A stretch of DNA of 64,000 nt from Butyrivibrio sp. YAB3001. Lineage in GTDB: Bacteria > Bacillota > Clostridia > Lachnospirales > Lachnospiraceae. Shown one piece after another: positions 42,060 to 51,250 of this stretch (positions are counted from its first letter, which is position 1; each line of letters starts with the position of its first letter). Both the position numbers and the translations under genes were made by a program. The notes under the pieces are model-generated. The model saw nothing but the letters and a program-made list of their open reading frames with translations, made no database searches and was not told the origin of the DNA. Location: assembly GCF_900112195.1 (NCBI RefSeq), contig NZ_FOKR01000014.1:1-64000 (forward strand), read 5' to 3'.

Positions 42060-42436
42060 TAGAGAAAAAAGAAAGTGCTGTTGCGGCAATAGAAGGACAT
42101 GAACTTGGGGATATCATTAAGCCTCTAATTAAAGAGATCCATCTTTTCGATTCATATATTGCCGGGACAACACACCTAGAAGATAGTTCTGTGCTTGAGA
42201 GTATCAAGGTGGGTGATGTGCTTACCCTTCAACGTGAGGAAAACAAATTTGATAATAATGCGATTCTTATCCTAAATGAGGACAAGAAAAAGCTAGGATA
42301 CGTTCCTGAGAAGGATAACATAGTATTTGCAAGACTTATGGATGCTGGGAAGCTGCTGAAGGCAAAGATAACACAGATTAACCAGAAAGGATCCTTCAAG
42401 CAGATAAGTGTGGGAATATATTTGGTGGATTTTTGA
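42044..42436 (+). CDS. HIRAN-domain protein
   Basis: This codes for 130 residues and starts 16 bases inside the J-domain gene. Residues 40-128 match HIRAN: YIAGTTHLEDSSVLESIKVGDVLTLQREENKFD followed by AILILNEDKKKLGYVP (in part). HIRAN domains bind DNA ends and are otherwise attached to helicases or nucleases; this one stands alone. A structural repeat protein, a J protein and a HIRAN protein together may be a DNA-repair or defence set. Confidence 0.8.
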   Translation: MANELVEKKESAVAAIEGHELGDIIKPLIKEIHLFDSYIAGTTHLEDSSVLESIKVGDVLTLQREENKFDNNAILILNEDKKKLGYVPEKDNIVFARLMDAGKLLKAKITQINQKGSFKQISVGIYLVDF

Positions 42437-42539
42437 TGAAAGATTTTTAAACTATTCTAAAAATACTGTTAAGCATGCCACAAGTACGTGGCGGAGTAAT
42501 ACAATAGGGATGTGGTTTAAAGCTTCTTAGGAGGTTGTC

Positions 42540-43208
42540 ATGAATACTTTGGATTATTTCATAAATAACAAATTGGATGCAGCATTACTTTCAAGTAAAG
42601 AGTGTGCTAAATATGTTCAAAGCTTTGTTGAAAAGTATCCGCCAGAAACGATACTAGATCTGTCTCTTGATGATTATATGATTTCAAAGGCTGGCTTTGG
42701 AAATCCTAATTCATTTTGCCGGACATTAAGGTATGAGATGGATATTATCGGACATATGGGCAATGTTTGGTTTGATGTCTTTGGAGTATATTTAAATAAT
42801 GGCGTTGAAATTAAGTTATCAAAGACGTTTGCAAATCAATTTGGTGATGATATTGAAGGGGCTTTTATACATATTAAGCAGCAGATTGTTGGATTGATAA
42901 ATGCTGGTAAAACTGAAAATCTGAAGGCTATTGAGCAATGCGAACTGAATAATGCTTTTAAGTATAAATTGTTGACAGTGTACTGCTTTGACCAATATAT
43001 TCCGGTTTCAACACGTAACACGTTGGATGAATACTGCTCCAGAGTTGGGATACGTTTTGATTCAAGAGAAGAGCCGATTTATCGAAATGTTGCTTTGAGA
43101 GATTTTATGAGAGAACATCCTAAAATGAAAAATTGGAACAACAGCGTGATGATGGGATTTTGTGATTGGCTATGGAGAAGCGATAAGAATATAAGCTCAG
43201 ATATATAA
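42540..43208 (+). CDS. Uncharacterised protein
   Basis: This codes for 222 residues with TTAGGAGG upstream. The sequence is AT-richer than the operon before it. Segments FGNPNSFCRTLRYEMDIIGHMG and VYCFDQYIPVSTRNTLDEYC, and a C-terminal FCDWLWRSD, suggest a mixed alpha/beta domain. It vaguely resembles the DNA-recognising head of McrB-type proteins, but I do not trust that. It is followed by a terminator and has no operon partner. Confidence 0.55.
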   Translation: MNTLDYFINNKLDAALLSSKECAKYVQSFVEKYPPETILDLSLDDYMISKAGFGNPNSFCRTLRYEMDIIGHMGNVWFDVFGVYLNNGVEIKLSKTFANQFGDDIEGAFIHIKQQIVGLINAGKTENLKAIEQCELNNAFKYKLLTVYCFDQYIPVSTRNTLDEYCSRVGIRFDSREEPIYRNVALRDFMREHPKMKNWNNSVMMGFCDWLWRSDKNISSDI

Positions 43209-43228
43209 ATGAGAAATAGTATTATTGG

Positions 43229-43270
43229 GGGGCAGCTTTAAAGATTATCTTCTTTTGAGCTGCCCTTTTT
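43229..43270 (+). terminator. Terminator after the 42540 gene
   Basis: GGGCAGCT (43230-43237) pairs with AGCTGCCC (43258-43265) over a 20-base loop, followed by TTTTT. The stem is perfect. Confidence 0.85.
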
Positions 43271-43274
43271 AGGA

Positions 43275-43401
43275 CTTTGTTTGCTTTGTTTGCTTTGTTT
43301 GGAAACCTAGGGAGGTTTTTGGGACACCTAATTTGTCAGAATAGGATTATGAGGATTATGAGGAAGTGGGCTTCAGGATGATTCAGGATGATTTAGGATA
43401 A
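43275..43401 (+). repeat. Three families of 9-10 bp tandem repeats
   Basis: CTTTGTTTG is repeated three times at 43275-43301. AGGATTATG is repeated twice at 43343-43360. TTCAGGATGA is repeated twice at 43372-43391, followed by the variant TTTAGGATAA to 43401. They lie between a terminator and the NYN gene. The shared AGGAT core of the last two families suggests a common origin or protein site. Confidence 0.8.
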
Positions 43402-43441
43402 TCTAAAAATCAAGGGAAAACAGATAAAAAGGTGGGACTTT

Positions 43442-44863
43442 ATGGATATTACAACAAAGAATAATACATCTCTGAATTTTGCAGATGTTATAGCCATGAT
43501 AAATGAGCAGGCTGGTTATAGTTCTCATGGAGAGCAGTATGACATTGTGTCAAAAGTAGCATATCTCCTGGGCATACATAAAAGATATTTTGAGAATGAG
43601 AACGAACCTCCGAAGCTTGAAATATATAAGAAATTAGAACTTGATAAAAGAGCGCGTATAATAAGAAATCTTTGTATTCTTAGAACTCAGATGGAACATA
43701 ATTTTCTAAAAATATGTCAGGGAATTCAGCAAGAGGGCAGAAGCATCTTAGGAATGCCCGAATATATGCCTATCAGTGCTATGCAGGCGCTTTCTGATGA
43801 TGGTATTGAGATTTATGTGCATTTGAAGGATCCTACTCCATATCTTGTAAATCTGAACAAGAATATAAAGAGCAGAATAAACAATTGCAGAGATCTCTTT
43901 CCAGAATGGCTTAATTGGGATTATCTGTCGGATATTTTTATTATGCCGGATGGTTTAACTGAAGAGGGAACAAAGAAAGCAGCAGCATTCTACTATGAGA
44001 ATATGAATTATTATCCGTATAAGCAGTACCTTAACTGGCCTGCTCAGGATGAAGGAAACATTCTCCTTAACGATAAAAAGTTTGTGACCTTATTATATCA
44101 GTGGAATAACGATGAATTCAGAAATCTGAGTTTTGTTTCTGATGTAAGTGATAGGACCAAGGCAAATATATATGATTTTATAGAAAATAGCGAAAAATGC
44201 GTATTTATAGTAGACTGTGAGAATTCTGATCCATATAGTTTATGCGCTGCTATTAGAAACTTGGAACCGGAGCGTCTTAAGAAAATCGAAAAGATAATTC
44301 TGTTCGATGATGTTCATGCTGCCTCAGCATGGGAATTGCTGGGATCTTACATTAATATCCCTGTAGAGTACATTATGATTGAACGTCTTAAAGATAATAA
44401 GTCTTTAGCTGATGTAAAGGTTACTGCTCGTACTTGTAGGGAATTTTATGCAAATAATGTAGATTCCTTTGTTCTAGTTTCAAGCGATTCAGATTACTGG
44501 GGACTTATGGAAGAACTTCCACAGGCAAAATTCCTAGTAATGGTAGAACATGAGAAGTGCAGCTACGCACTTAAAGAAGCTCTTATGAAAAATGATATCT
44601 TCTATTGCTACATCGATAGTTTTTATGCTGGTGGAGCAGAAGAAATCAAGAACGAGGCGATACAAAAAGAACTTGCTAGATCGATTAAGGCATCACTTGA
44701 GCTTAATTTATACAGCCTTATGACGGACGTGCTTGGCAGGACAAGGATTAGCATGAATGATGATGAAGTGAAAAACTATATTAAACGCAAGGTGAAGAAC
44801 CAGTTGGAGATTGAGGTTACAGATAATGGTGATGTGGAGCTGAGCTACCGCGTTAGAAAGTGA
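43442..44863 (+). CDS. NYN/PIN-like nuclease-domain protein
   Basis: This codes for 473 residues. The first 240 residues are helical with no named domain. Residues about 250-390 look like an NYN (PIN-like) fold: VFIVDCENSDP with Asp258, then LADVKVTARTCREF with Asp324, and VSSDSDYWGLMEEL with Asp349 and Asp351. These four acids fit the metal site of NYN ribonucleases. The gene precedes the phosphorothioation operon by 180 bases on the same strand. It could be an effector RNase, but may be independent. Confidence 0.78.
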   Translation: MDITTKNNTSLNFADVIAMINEQAGYSSHGEQYDIVSKVAYLLGIHKRYFENENEPPKLEIYKKLELDKRARIIRNLCILRTQMEHNFLKICQGIQQEGRSILGMPEYMPISAMQALSDDGIEIYVHLKDPTPYLVNLNKNIKSRINNCRDLFPEWLNWDYLSDIFIMPDGLTEEGTKKAAAFYYENMNYYPYKQYLNWPAQDEGNILLNDKKFVTLLYQWNNDEFRNLSFVSDVSDRTKANIYDFIENSEKCVFIVDCENSDPYSLCAAIRNLEPERLKKIEKIILFDDVHAASAWELLGSYINIPVEYIMIERLKDNKSLADVKVTARTCREFYANNVDSFVLVSSDSDYWGLMEELPQAKFLVMVEHEKCSYALKEALMKNDIFYCYIDSFYAGGAEEIKNEAIQKELARSIKASLELNLYSLMTDVLGRTRISMNDDEVKNYIKRKVKNQLEIEVTDNGDVELSYRVRK

Positions 44864-45043
44864 ATAGTAAGAGAAAGAGATCATTCCTTTAACTAAAATT
44901 GGGAAATTGAAAATATGGAGTGAATTTATTCTCTTACGCTCAAACTTGATTATAATTAATCTGTGCGCTCACTGGGTATCTATGAATAACGTTACTTTTT
45001 TAGTATCATAGAAGGGTATGAAAATGATAGGAAGAGAAAAAAG

Positions 45044-46774
45044 ATGATTGAAAGAATATGCCCTAAATGCAAAGTGCCTATGAATGGTGCAAAGTGCATA
45101 AATACTAAATGTGGACATCCTACGGAGAATTCTTCTACCATATATTGGTGTGACCATTGTGAAGTTCCGATTTATGAAAAGGAATGTCCTGTATGTGGAA
45201 AACAAGGTAAATATATCGCAACAGATATTCGTCCAGTGTTTCCAGAGGAAAACATTCTAATATCAACGTTGATATCAGGGGATCCTTTTAAATACCAGAA
45301 GGATTCTGTTTGGTATGGCTCAAATGTCTATATTATCAACGGGAAGAAGGTAAAGTTTTCAGTTAGCAAAGAAAATTCTAAGCCGATAGAAGAGATAAAA
45401 AAAGTCAAAGACATTTATGATGAAGCTGTACAAGACTTAAACTATGAATACTTTGATGAGCATATTAAAAAGTTCATATCTGCAAATGCTGATAGATACA
45501 ATTATATTACTGAAGAAGCTATAAGTTTTATCCAGAAATACACAGATAAGTATAGCATAGATGACATGATGGTTTCTTTTAGTGGAGGCAAGGATTCCAC
45601 TGTTACGTCACATCTTGTGAATACAGCTTTAGGAACAAACAAGGTTTTACATATTTTTGGCGATACTACGCTTGAGTTCCCATACACAATGGAATACAAA
45701 AAGAGATTCAACAAAAACGAAGAATCTATGGGGGTTAGGATACTTACAGCTAAAAATAGAGAAAAGAATTTTGAGGATCTATGCAATGTTGTTGGGCCGC
45801 CAAGTAGAGTAATGAGATGGTGCTGTACTGTTTTTAAGACAGGTGCTATCCAGAAGACCATTTCATCAGCGTTTAAAGATAAGACTAATATTCTTAGCTT
45901 TCAAGGAATCCGACATAGTGAGTCTATTAGCAGAAGCAAGTATGAAAGAGAAAGCGAAAGTCCGAAGATAACTAAGCAAACAGTGGCATCACCGATTATT
46001 GAATGGATAGATTTTGATGTATGGCTTTACATATTAACCACAGGAATAGATTTTAACTATGCATACAGATTGGGATGGACACGAGTGGGATGCTGGTGTT
46101 GTCCTAATAATGGTGGTTGGTCTGAATATTTAGCAAAAGTACATATGTATGATCAGTACGTTCATTGGCATGATATTCTAGTGGCATTTGCAAAGCAGAT
46201 TGGTAAACCAGATCCGGAAGATTATGTTGCTGAAGGTGGATGGAAAGCTCGTCAGGGAGGAAATGGCCTTGAGGCTGCACAGAAGTCTATTGTGACTTTT
46301 GAACCATGTGCTACAGATGAGAATGCATTCAATTATGTTCTTCAAAGGCCAATAACTGATGAATTCTATGAACTTTTTAAACCTTTTGGATATATTAACA
46401 AGGAACTTGGAAACAAGAGACTTGGAGAAGTTTATGTACTTAATAAGAACGGAAAAGTGGTACTTATTCTTCAAGGAAGAATGGGAAGTACTAAGCTTAA
46501 GGTAACTATTAAGGACACAAAGATAGCTGGTTCGAAGAACCTGGCTGCCGCTGAAATGAAAATACAGTGTCAGCTCACAAAGTATCAGATGTGTTTGGGC
46601 TGTAAGGCTTGCGAGGCTGTATGTAAGCATGACGCTATAAGCGTTAAGGATGATGGCCAAGGCAATATCAGCTATACGATAGACAATGATAAGTGCGTTA
46701 GATGTACGGAATGTGTTGGACATTTTAATGCTGGATGTTATATGAGAAAAGTATTGGGAATAAAGAGGGCTTGA
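45044..46774 (+). CDS. sspD: DndC/SspD-type sulfurtransferase with zinc ribbons and ferredoxin tail
   Basis: This codes for 576 residues. Residues 1-50 hold two zinc-ribbon-like cysteine sets (CPKCKVPMNGAKC, CDHCEVPIYEKECPVCG). The PAPS-reductase/ATP-pyrophosphatase domain has the PP-loop SGGKDS at 180-185, then HIFGDTTLEFPYT, RWCCTVFKTGAIQ and a Cys set GCWCCPNNGG. The tail has two 4Fe-4S ferredoxin motifs, C517-x2-C-x2-C-x3-C527 and C551-x2-C-x2-C-x7-C565. Family knowledge: DndC/SspD activates DNA backbone phosphate with ATP for sulfur insertion. The tail could supply electrons. First gene of a nine-gene operon. Confidence 0.88.
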   Translation: MIERICPKCKVPMNGAKCINTKCGHPTENSSTIYWCDHCEVPIYEKECPVCGKQGKYIATDIRPVFPEENILISTLISGDPFKYQKDSVWYGSNVYIINGKKVKFSVSKENSKPIEEIKKVKDIYDEAVQDLNYEYFDEHIKKFISANADRYNYITEEAISFIQKYTDKYSIDDMMVSFSGGKDSTVTSHLVNTALGTNKVLHIFGDTTLEFPYTMEYKKRFNKNEESMGVRILTAKNREKNFEDLCNVVGPPSRVMRWCCTVFKTGAIQKTISSAFKDKTNILSFQGIRHSESISRSKYERESESPKITKQTVASPIIEWIDFDVWLYILTTGIDFNYAYRLGWTRVGCWCCPNNGGWSEYLAKVHMYDQYVHWHDILVAFAKQIGKPDPEDYVAEGGWKARQGGNGLEAAQKSIVTFEPCATDENAFNYVLQRPITDEFYELFKPFGYINKELGNKRLGEVYVLNKNGKVVLILQGRMGSTKLKVTIKDTKIAGSKNLAAAEMKIQCQLTKYQMCLGCKACEAVCKHDAISVKDDGQGNISYTIDNDKCVRCTECVGHFNAGCYMRKVLGIKRA

Positions 46775-46775
46775 A

Positions 46776-47645
46776 ATGGCTGCAAATAAGATAAAGATTA
46801 GACTTCAAGGACATGAGAAGTTTGCCCTTCGTGAAGGGTGGCTTAATAAAGGATTAATAATTGTAAAAGAGAAACCTGGGATTTTTCAGAGTGAAGAGGC
46901 TCCGGATGTATTTGGCATAGGAAACAACATGGTAAAGTCCCTGAGGTATTGGCTTAAAGCTTTTGGGCTTATAACCGAAGCACCAGGAAAAGGAGCGAGT
47001 CTTACCAAGATTGGAAATATGATTTATGAAAATGATCTGTATTTTGAGGACGTTTTCACACTTTGGATTTTACATTCCAACATTGCAAAGAATGTTGAAG
47101 AGGCAACATCTTGGTATTTGTTTTTTAACCGTTGTCAGATTGATGACCTTAATAGGGATCAGATCCAACAAGTACTAAAAAAGGAATTGGATAAGCATGT
47201 TGAAGGAGCAACATACTCTGAAAACTCGCTTAAAAGTGATGTTGATGTTCTTTTGAATATGTATTCAAATGCAAAAGAGATATTTGATCCAGAAGATAAG
47301 AATATATCTCCTTTTTCAGAACTGAAATTGTTAAAGAAGATCGATGGAAGATATTCAAAGACACATGCTGATAAAAGGATAATCAATGAGTGGATTGTGT
47401 TGTATGAGCTTGCCAATATGTTTGAAGGTAGAGAATCCATATCTATCGAAGAGCTGACATCCAATGAAAATGGCCTGCAGAAGATTTATCAGATGACATT
47501 GGTGATGATCAATGACTTTTTGGATAAGCTAGATGCACTTGGATATATTCATGTTGATAGGACAGCTGGACTTGACATGATCTATAAAGTTAAAGAGTTT
47601 AATTCAATGGATGTTCTGGAAGAGTATTACAAGAATAAGAGATAG
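46776..47645 (+). CDS. sspB: DUF4007 protein, SspB-like
   Basis: This codes for 289 residues, one base after sspD. The N-terminus LQGHEKFALREGWLNKGL and IGNNMVKSLRYWLKAFGLI match DUF4007, a winged-helix DNA-associated domain. The middle has VFTLWILHSNIA. In Ssp systems the DUF4007 protein SspB nicks DNA to enable single-strand sulfur insertion; I recall this from the literature and did not check it. Nuclease residues cannot be picked by eye. Its relative at 60942 has the same size. Confidence 0.78.
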   Translation: MAANKIKIRLQGHEKFALREGWLNKGLIIVKEKPGIFQSEEAPDVFGIGNNMVKSLRYWLKAFGLITEAPGKGASLTKIGNMIYENDLYFEDVFTLWILHSNIAKNVEEATSWYLFFNRCQIDDLNRDQIQQVLKKELDKHVEGATYSENSLKSDVDVLLNMYSNAKEIFDPEDKNISPFSELKLLKKIDGRYSKTHADKRIINEWIVLYELANMFEGRESISIEELTSNENGLQKIYQMTLVMINDFLDKLDALGYIHVDRTAGLDMIYKVKEFNSMDVLEEYYKNKR

Positions 47646-47656
47646 GACGTGTGAAA

Positions 47657-50600
47657 ATGAGTATAGATAGCCTTAAAGAAGTTGTGGGATTTAACAATAA
47701 TTTCAAAACTGCAATTAATCTATATCTTAGCCTTAACAAAGGGGAAAAGGTATTAAGCTATATCCCAACTAAGTCATCATTATTGTTTCTTAATGATTAT
47801 TTAGAAGCGGTTTTAAATAATAAAGAGCAGGCGACTCTGATGATTGGCCCATATGGAAAGGGAAAGTCACATCTGCTTCTGGTTATGTTGGCAGTGCTGT
47901 CAATGGAAAGAAGTGTTGAGAATGACCATATTATTTCTGAATTAGAAAAAAAGTTTAGAGCAGTGGATGAGATAGGAGAGAGAGCTGCTGATAACATTAG
48001 AAGAATTTGGGATAAGAAGAAAAGATTTTTACCAGTTATCTTAAATGATTCGAAAGGAGACCTTAATCAAGTATTCTTGTTGGCTCTTAACGATGCGTTA
48101 AAAAGAGACGGGCTTGAAGACATATCTCCTGATACTTATTATTCGCTTGCAAATGCAAGAATTGAGGAATGGGAGACAAATTATCCAGATACATACAAGC
48201 ACTTTGTGAAAGAACTCCAAAAATGTGGCAGAGAAGTGAAGGGATTACGTGCAGAACTTAAGCGCTTCTCAAAGGATGCATTAGATGTATTTGTACAGAT
48301 ATACCCAAAGATAACTGCAGGAAGTGAGTTTAATCCATTGGCAGCTTCTGATGTTTTGCCCTTATATAAAAGTATTAGTGAAAAACTAGTAGAGGAATAT
48401 GGATATAGCGGAATCTATGTGGTTTTCGATGAATTTAGTAAGTTCATTGAAGGGCAGGATAAGGACAAAAGCTCAGTTGGAAAGAATATGAAGCTTCTGC
48501 AGGATATCTGTGAGCTATCGACAGATTCGCAGAATGCACAGATATTCATTACAATGGTTGCTCATAAGAGTATTAAGGAATATGGAAATTACTTATCTCA
48601 GGAAATAATAAATGCATTTACTGGAATTGAAGGCAGAATTATAGAAAAGTTTTTTGTTACATCATCTAAGAACAATTATGAATTGATCAAGAATGCGATT
48701 GTTAAGGATGAAAAGAAGCTTAGCACGGTTATAGAATACAAGAAAGCTGTAAGCGAAGAGAGCAGACAACAATACTATCAGATTCCTGCATTTAAGAGTA
48801 ATTTTGATGATAAGGATTTTGATAGTACTGTCTTAAAAGGCTGCTATCCGCTTAATCCTATTACAGCATATCTTCTGCTAAACATCAGTGAGAAGGTTGC
48901 TCAGAATGAAAGAACATTGTTCACATTTATTTCTAATGATGAGCCTAATAGCATGGCTAGATTTGTTATGAATCATTGCAAAGAAGATTCATGGTTTGTC
49001 GGTGCTGATCTCATTTATGATTATTTTAGTGGTTTGTTCAAAAAAGAAGTCACTAATGAGATGGTTCACAACGTGTGGCTTGGAGCAGAATACGCTATTT
49101 CTAAATGTGACGACACTGAGGCGATCAAGCTGATAAAGGCATTGGCCATACTGCTTATAGTTAACAAAGATGAAGAAATGCCTGCGAGCAACAAAATACT
49201 TTCGTTATCTGTTGATGTTTCAGATGCTAATAAGGTTATTACGGAACTTTTAGAGAATAAGATTTTATACCAAAAGGGATCAACAGGGACCTTTGCATTT
49301 AAGACAAGAGCTGGCTCTGCGTTGAAAACTGAAATAAAGAGGCAGAGAGATCTGATGAGTGGGTCTGTTGACTATTCTCATGCTTTGTTGAGCATTTCAG
49401 GAAAGTATTATGTACTGCCAAAACGTTATAACACTGAAAAGATGATCACCAGGTATTTTCAGCATGAATTTGTTGATGTAGATACGTTTTTGAATGTTAA
49501 TTCTGAAGATACATTGCTTAATGGTACTAACGCGGATGGCAAAGTTATTACCTTATTTAGCCTGAATAATGCTAATCAGGATAAGGTAAAGAAGCATGTT
49601 AAAGATCTTGCGAGTGAGAGACTGGTATTTATTGCACCAAGTAAATCAATCAAAGTAGAAAAAAAGCTTCTTGATTACGAGATAATCCAGGAACTACGTA
49701 ATAGTCATGCGTTTGTTTCTGATAATGAAATATTGAACAGAGAATTACCTTTGTTAGAGGAAGATTTGACGTCAGAAGTTGAGGACGTCCTTAATGATGT
49801 TTATTCAGCTGATCAGAGCAGAGTGTACTACTATGCTGATGGTAAGGTTCATGAATTGAGCGGTGGAAGAGAGGAAATGGCAGTTAATTCTTGCTGCAAG
49901 AATCTGTTCTATAAGTCGCCAGTAATAAACAATGAGCTTATTAATCGTTCATATATAACTACAAGTCAGACTAGAAAGGCAAGGATAAACATAATAGATG
50001 CTATTCTGAGTCACAGAGATACCGTGGATTTTTATTCTGGAACAAATCAGGAGGCGACAGTATATAGATCTCTTTTTGTAGTAACAAAACTACGGTCAGG
50101 ACAGGAAAGTGATGACTTAAAGGAAGTCATGGAAAATATCCATGATTTTATAGAAACAAGTAGCGGAAATAGGCAGTGCTTGAGAATTCTTGTGGACAAA
50201 CTCAGTTCAAAGCCATTTGGTATTAGAAATGGAGTTATTCCAATTTATCTTGCATATGCGTTTGCTCAGAGAAAAGAAGATATCGTTGTTTATTTTGCAG
50301 ACAAAGAAGTCCAGATTTCAGCTGATATTATTGTAAATATGTGCGAGAAACCAGATGATTACGATTTGTTTGTCTCGAAAGAAGATATAGAAAAGGAAAA
50401 ATATATCAATAATCTAAAGCAGCTTTTCTCTGTAGAAGATAGCAAAAATCTTTCTGATAATAGAATTAAAGATATTTTTGTGTGTATGCAACGCTGGTTT
50501 AGGGCCTTGCCACAGGTTAGTAGAAATCTCGTTGAAATGAATGAGTATGTTCACGATGAAAAAATATCTTTTGCCATGAAGATTCTTAAGAGAGAACTAC

Positions 50601-51241
50601 AACAAGTTGAGTATAATCCCTACGAAGTACTGTTTGCTACTATTCCAGAGCAGCTTGAAGTAAAACACTTAGATGAGGCCTATAAGATTATTAAAGATAG
50701 TGTAAGAGCTTATAGCGCTTATCTGCCATGGATTCAGGGGCAGATTGTAGATTATATTTATAATTGCTTTGGCGGAAAGAAGAAACTTGATCTATATCAT
50801 TTACTAACAGAGTGGTATGAAAAACAAAGCAACACCTCTAAGCAGGGCCTTCTTGGTGGTAGAATAAATGCCTTTATGACATGTATCGAAAATCTTAACG
50901 TATATAGTGATGTAGATGTTGCTGTAAAAGTAGCTAAAGCAGTAACAGACGTATATGTTGAAAATTGGACAGATATGTCCTACAAGGACTTTACTAAGCG
51001 CATAATTGAAGTCAAAGAATCCGTTGAAAAAATGGTAGATGCAAGCAATGAAGGCAAATTGAAATTATCATTTACAGGAAGAAATGGTAAGGAAATTGAA
51101 AGGTATTATGATCGGGTTAGTGAAGGAACGGGTAGTGTCCTAAGAAATATCCTCGAGGATACGCTTGAAGAATATGACGACCTAAGTGTAAATGATCGAG
51201 TAGCTATATTGCTTGAAATGGTTGAAAAAATAATAGGGTAG
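47657..51241 (+). CDS. sspC: Giant AAA-type ATPase, SspC/BrxC-like
   Basis: This codes for 1194 residues; ATG 47657 is preferred (AGGA nine bases upstream) to GTG 47651. Walker A is GPYGKGKSH near residue 64, and Walker B is YVVFDEFSKFIE near residue 255. Both are typical of BrxC/SspC-like P-loop proteins that are otherwise helical. The last 800 residues have no nameable motif. In Ssp systems SspC is the ATPase needed for modification. A half-complete relative starts at 61775. Confidence 0.82.
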   Translation: MSIDSLKEVVGFNNNFKTAINLYLSLNKGEKVLSYIPTKSSLLFLNDYLEAVLNNKEQATLMIGPYGKGKSHLLLVMLAVLSMERSVENDHIISELEKKFRAVDEIGERAADNIRRIWDKKKRFLPVILNDSKGDLNQVFLLALNDALKRDGLEDISPDTYYSLANARIEEWETNYPDTYKHFVKELQKCGREVKGLRAELKRFSKDALDVFVQIYPKITAGSEFNPLAASDVLPLYKSISEKLVEEYGYSGIYVVFDEFSKFIEGQDKDKSSVGKNMKLLQDICELSTDSQNAQIFITMVAHKSIKEYGNYLSQEIINAFTGIEGRIIEKFFVTSSKNNYELIKNAIVKDEKKLSTVIEYKKAVSEESRQQYYQIPAFKSNFDDKDFDSTVLKGCYPLNPITAYLLLNISEKVAQNERTLFTFISNDEPNSMARFVMNHCKEDSWFVGADLIYDYFSGLFKKEVTNEMVHNVWLGAEYAISKCDDTEAIKLIKALAILLIVNKDEEMPASNKILSLSVDVSDANKVITELLENKILYQKGSTGTFAFKTRAGSALKTEIKRQRDLMSGSVDYSHALLSISGKYYVLPKRYNTEKMITRYFQHEFVDVDTFLNVNSEDTLLNGTNADGKVITLFSLNNANQDKVKKHVKDLASERLVFIAPSKSIKVEKKLLDYEIIQELRNSHAFVSDNEILNRELPLLEEDLTSEVEDVLNDVYSADQSRVYYYADGKVHELSGGREEMAVNSCCKNLFYKSPVINNELINRSYITTSQTRKARINIIDAILSHRDTVDFYSGTNQEATVYRSLFVVTKLRSGQESDDLKEVMENIHDFIETSSGNRQCLRILVDKLSSKPFGIRNGVIPIYLAYAFAQRKEDIVVYFADKEVQISADIIVNMCEKPDDYDLFVSKEDIEKEKYINNLKQLFSVEDSKNLSDNRIKDIFVCMQRWFRALPQVSRNLVEMNEYVHDEKISFAMKILKRELQQVEYNPYEVLFATIPEQLEVKHLDEAYKIIKDSVRAYSAYLPWIQGQIVDYIYNCFGGKKKLDLYHLLTEWYEKQSNTSKQGLLGGRINAFMTCIENLNVYSDVDVAVKVAKAVTDVYVENWTDMSYKDFTKRIIEVKESVEKMVDASNEGKLKLSFTGRNGKEIERYYDRVSEGTGSVLRNILEDTLEEYDDLSVNDRVAILLEMVEKIIG

Positions 51242-51250
51242 GTACTAATT

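Noticed and set aside
42540..43208. McrB-type N-terminal domain
   Set aside because: The resemblance rests on scattered aromatic residues only, and no GTPase or McrC partner is nearby.
43275..43401. CRISPR array
   Set aside because: Repeat units are only 9-10 bases, without unique spacers, and no cas gene is near.
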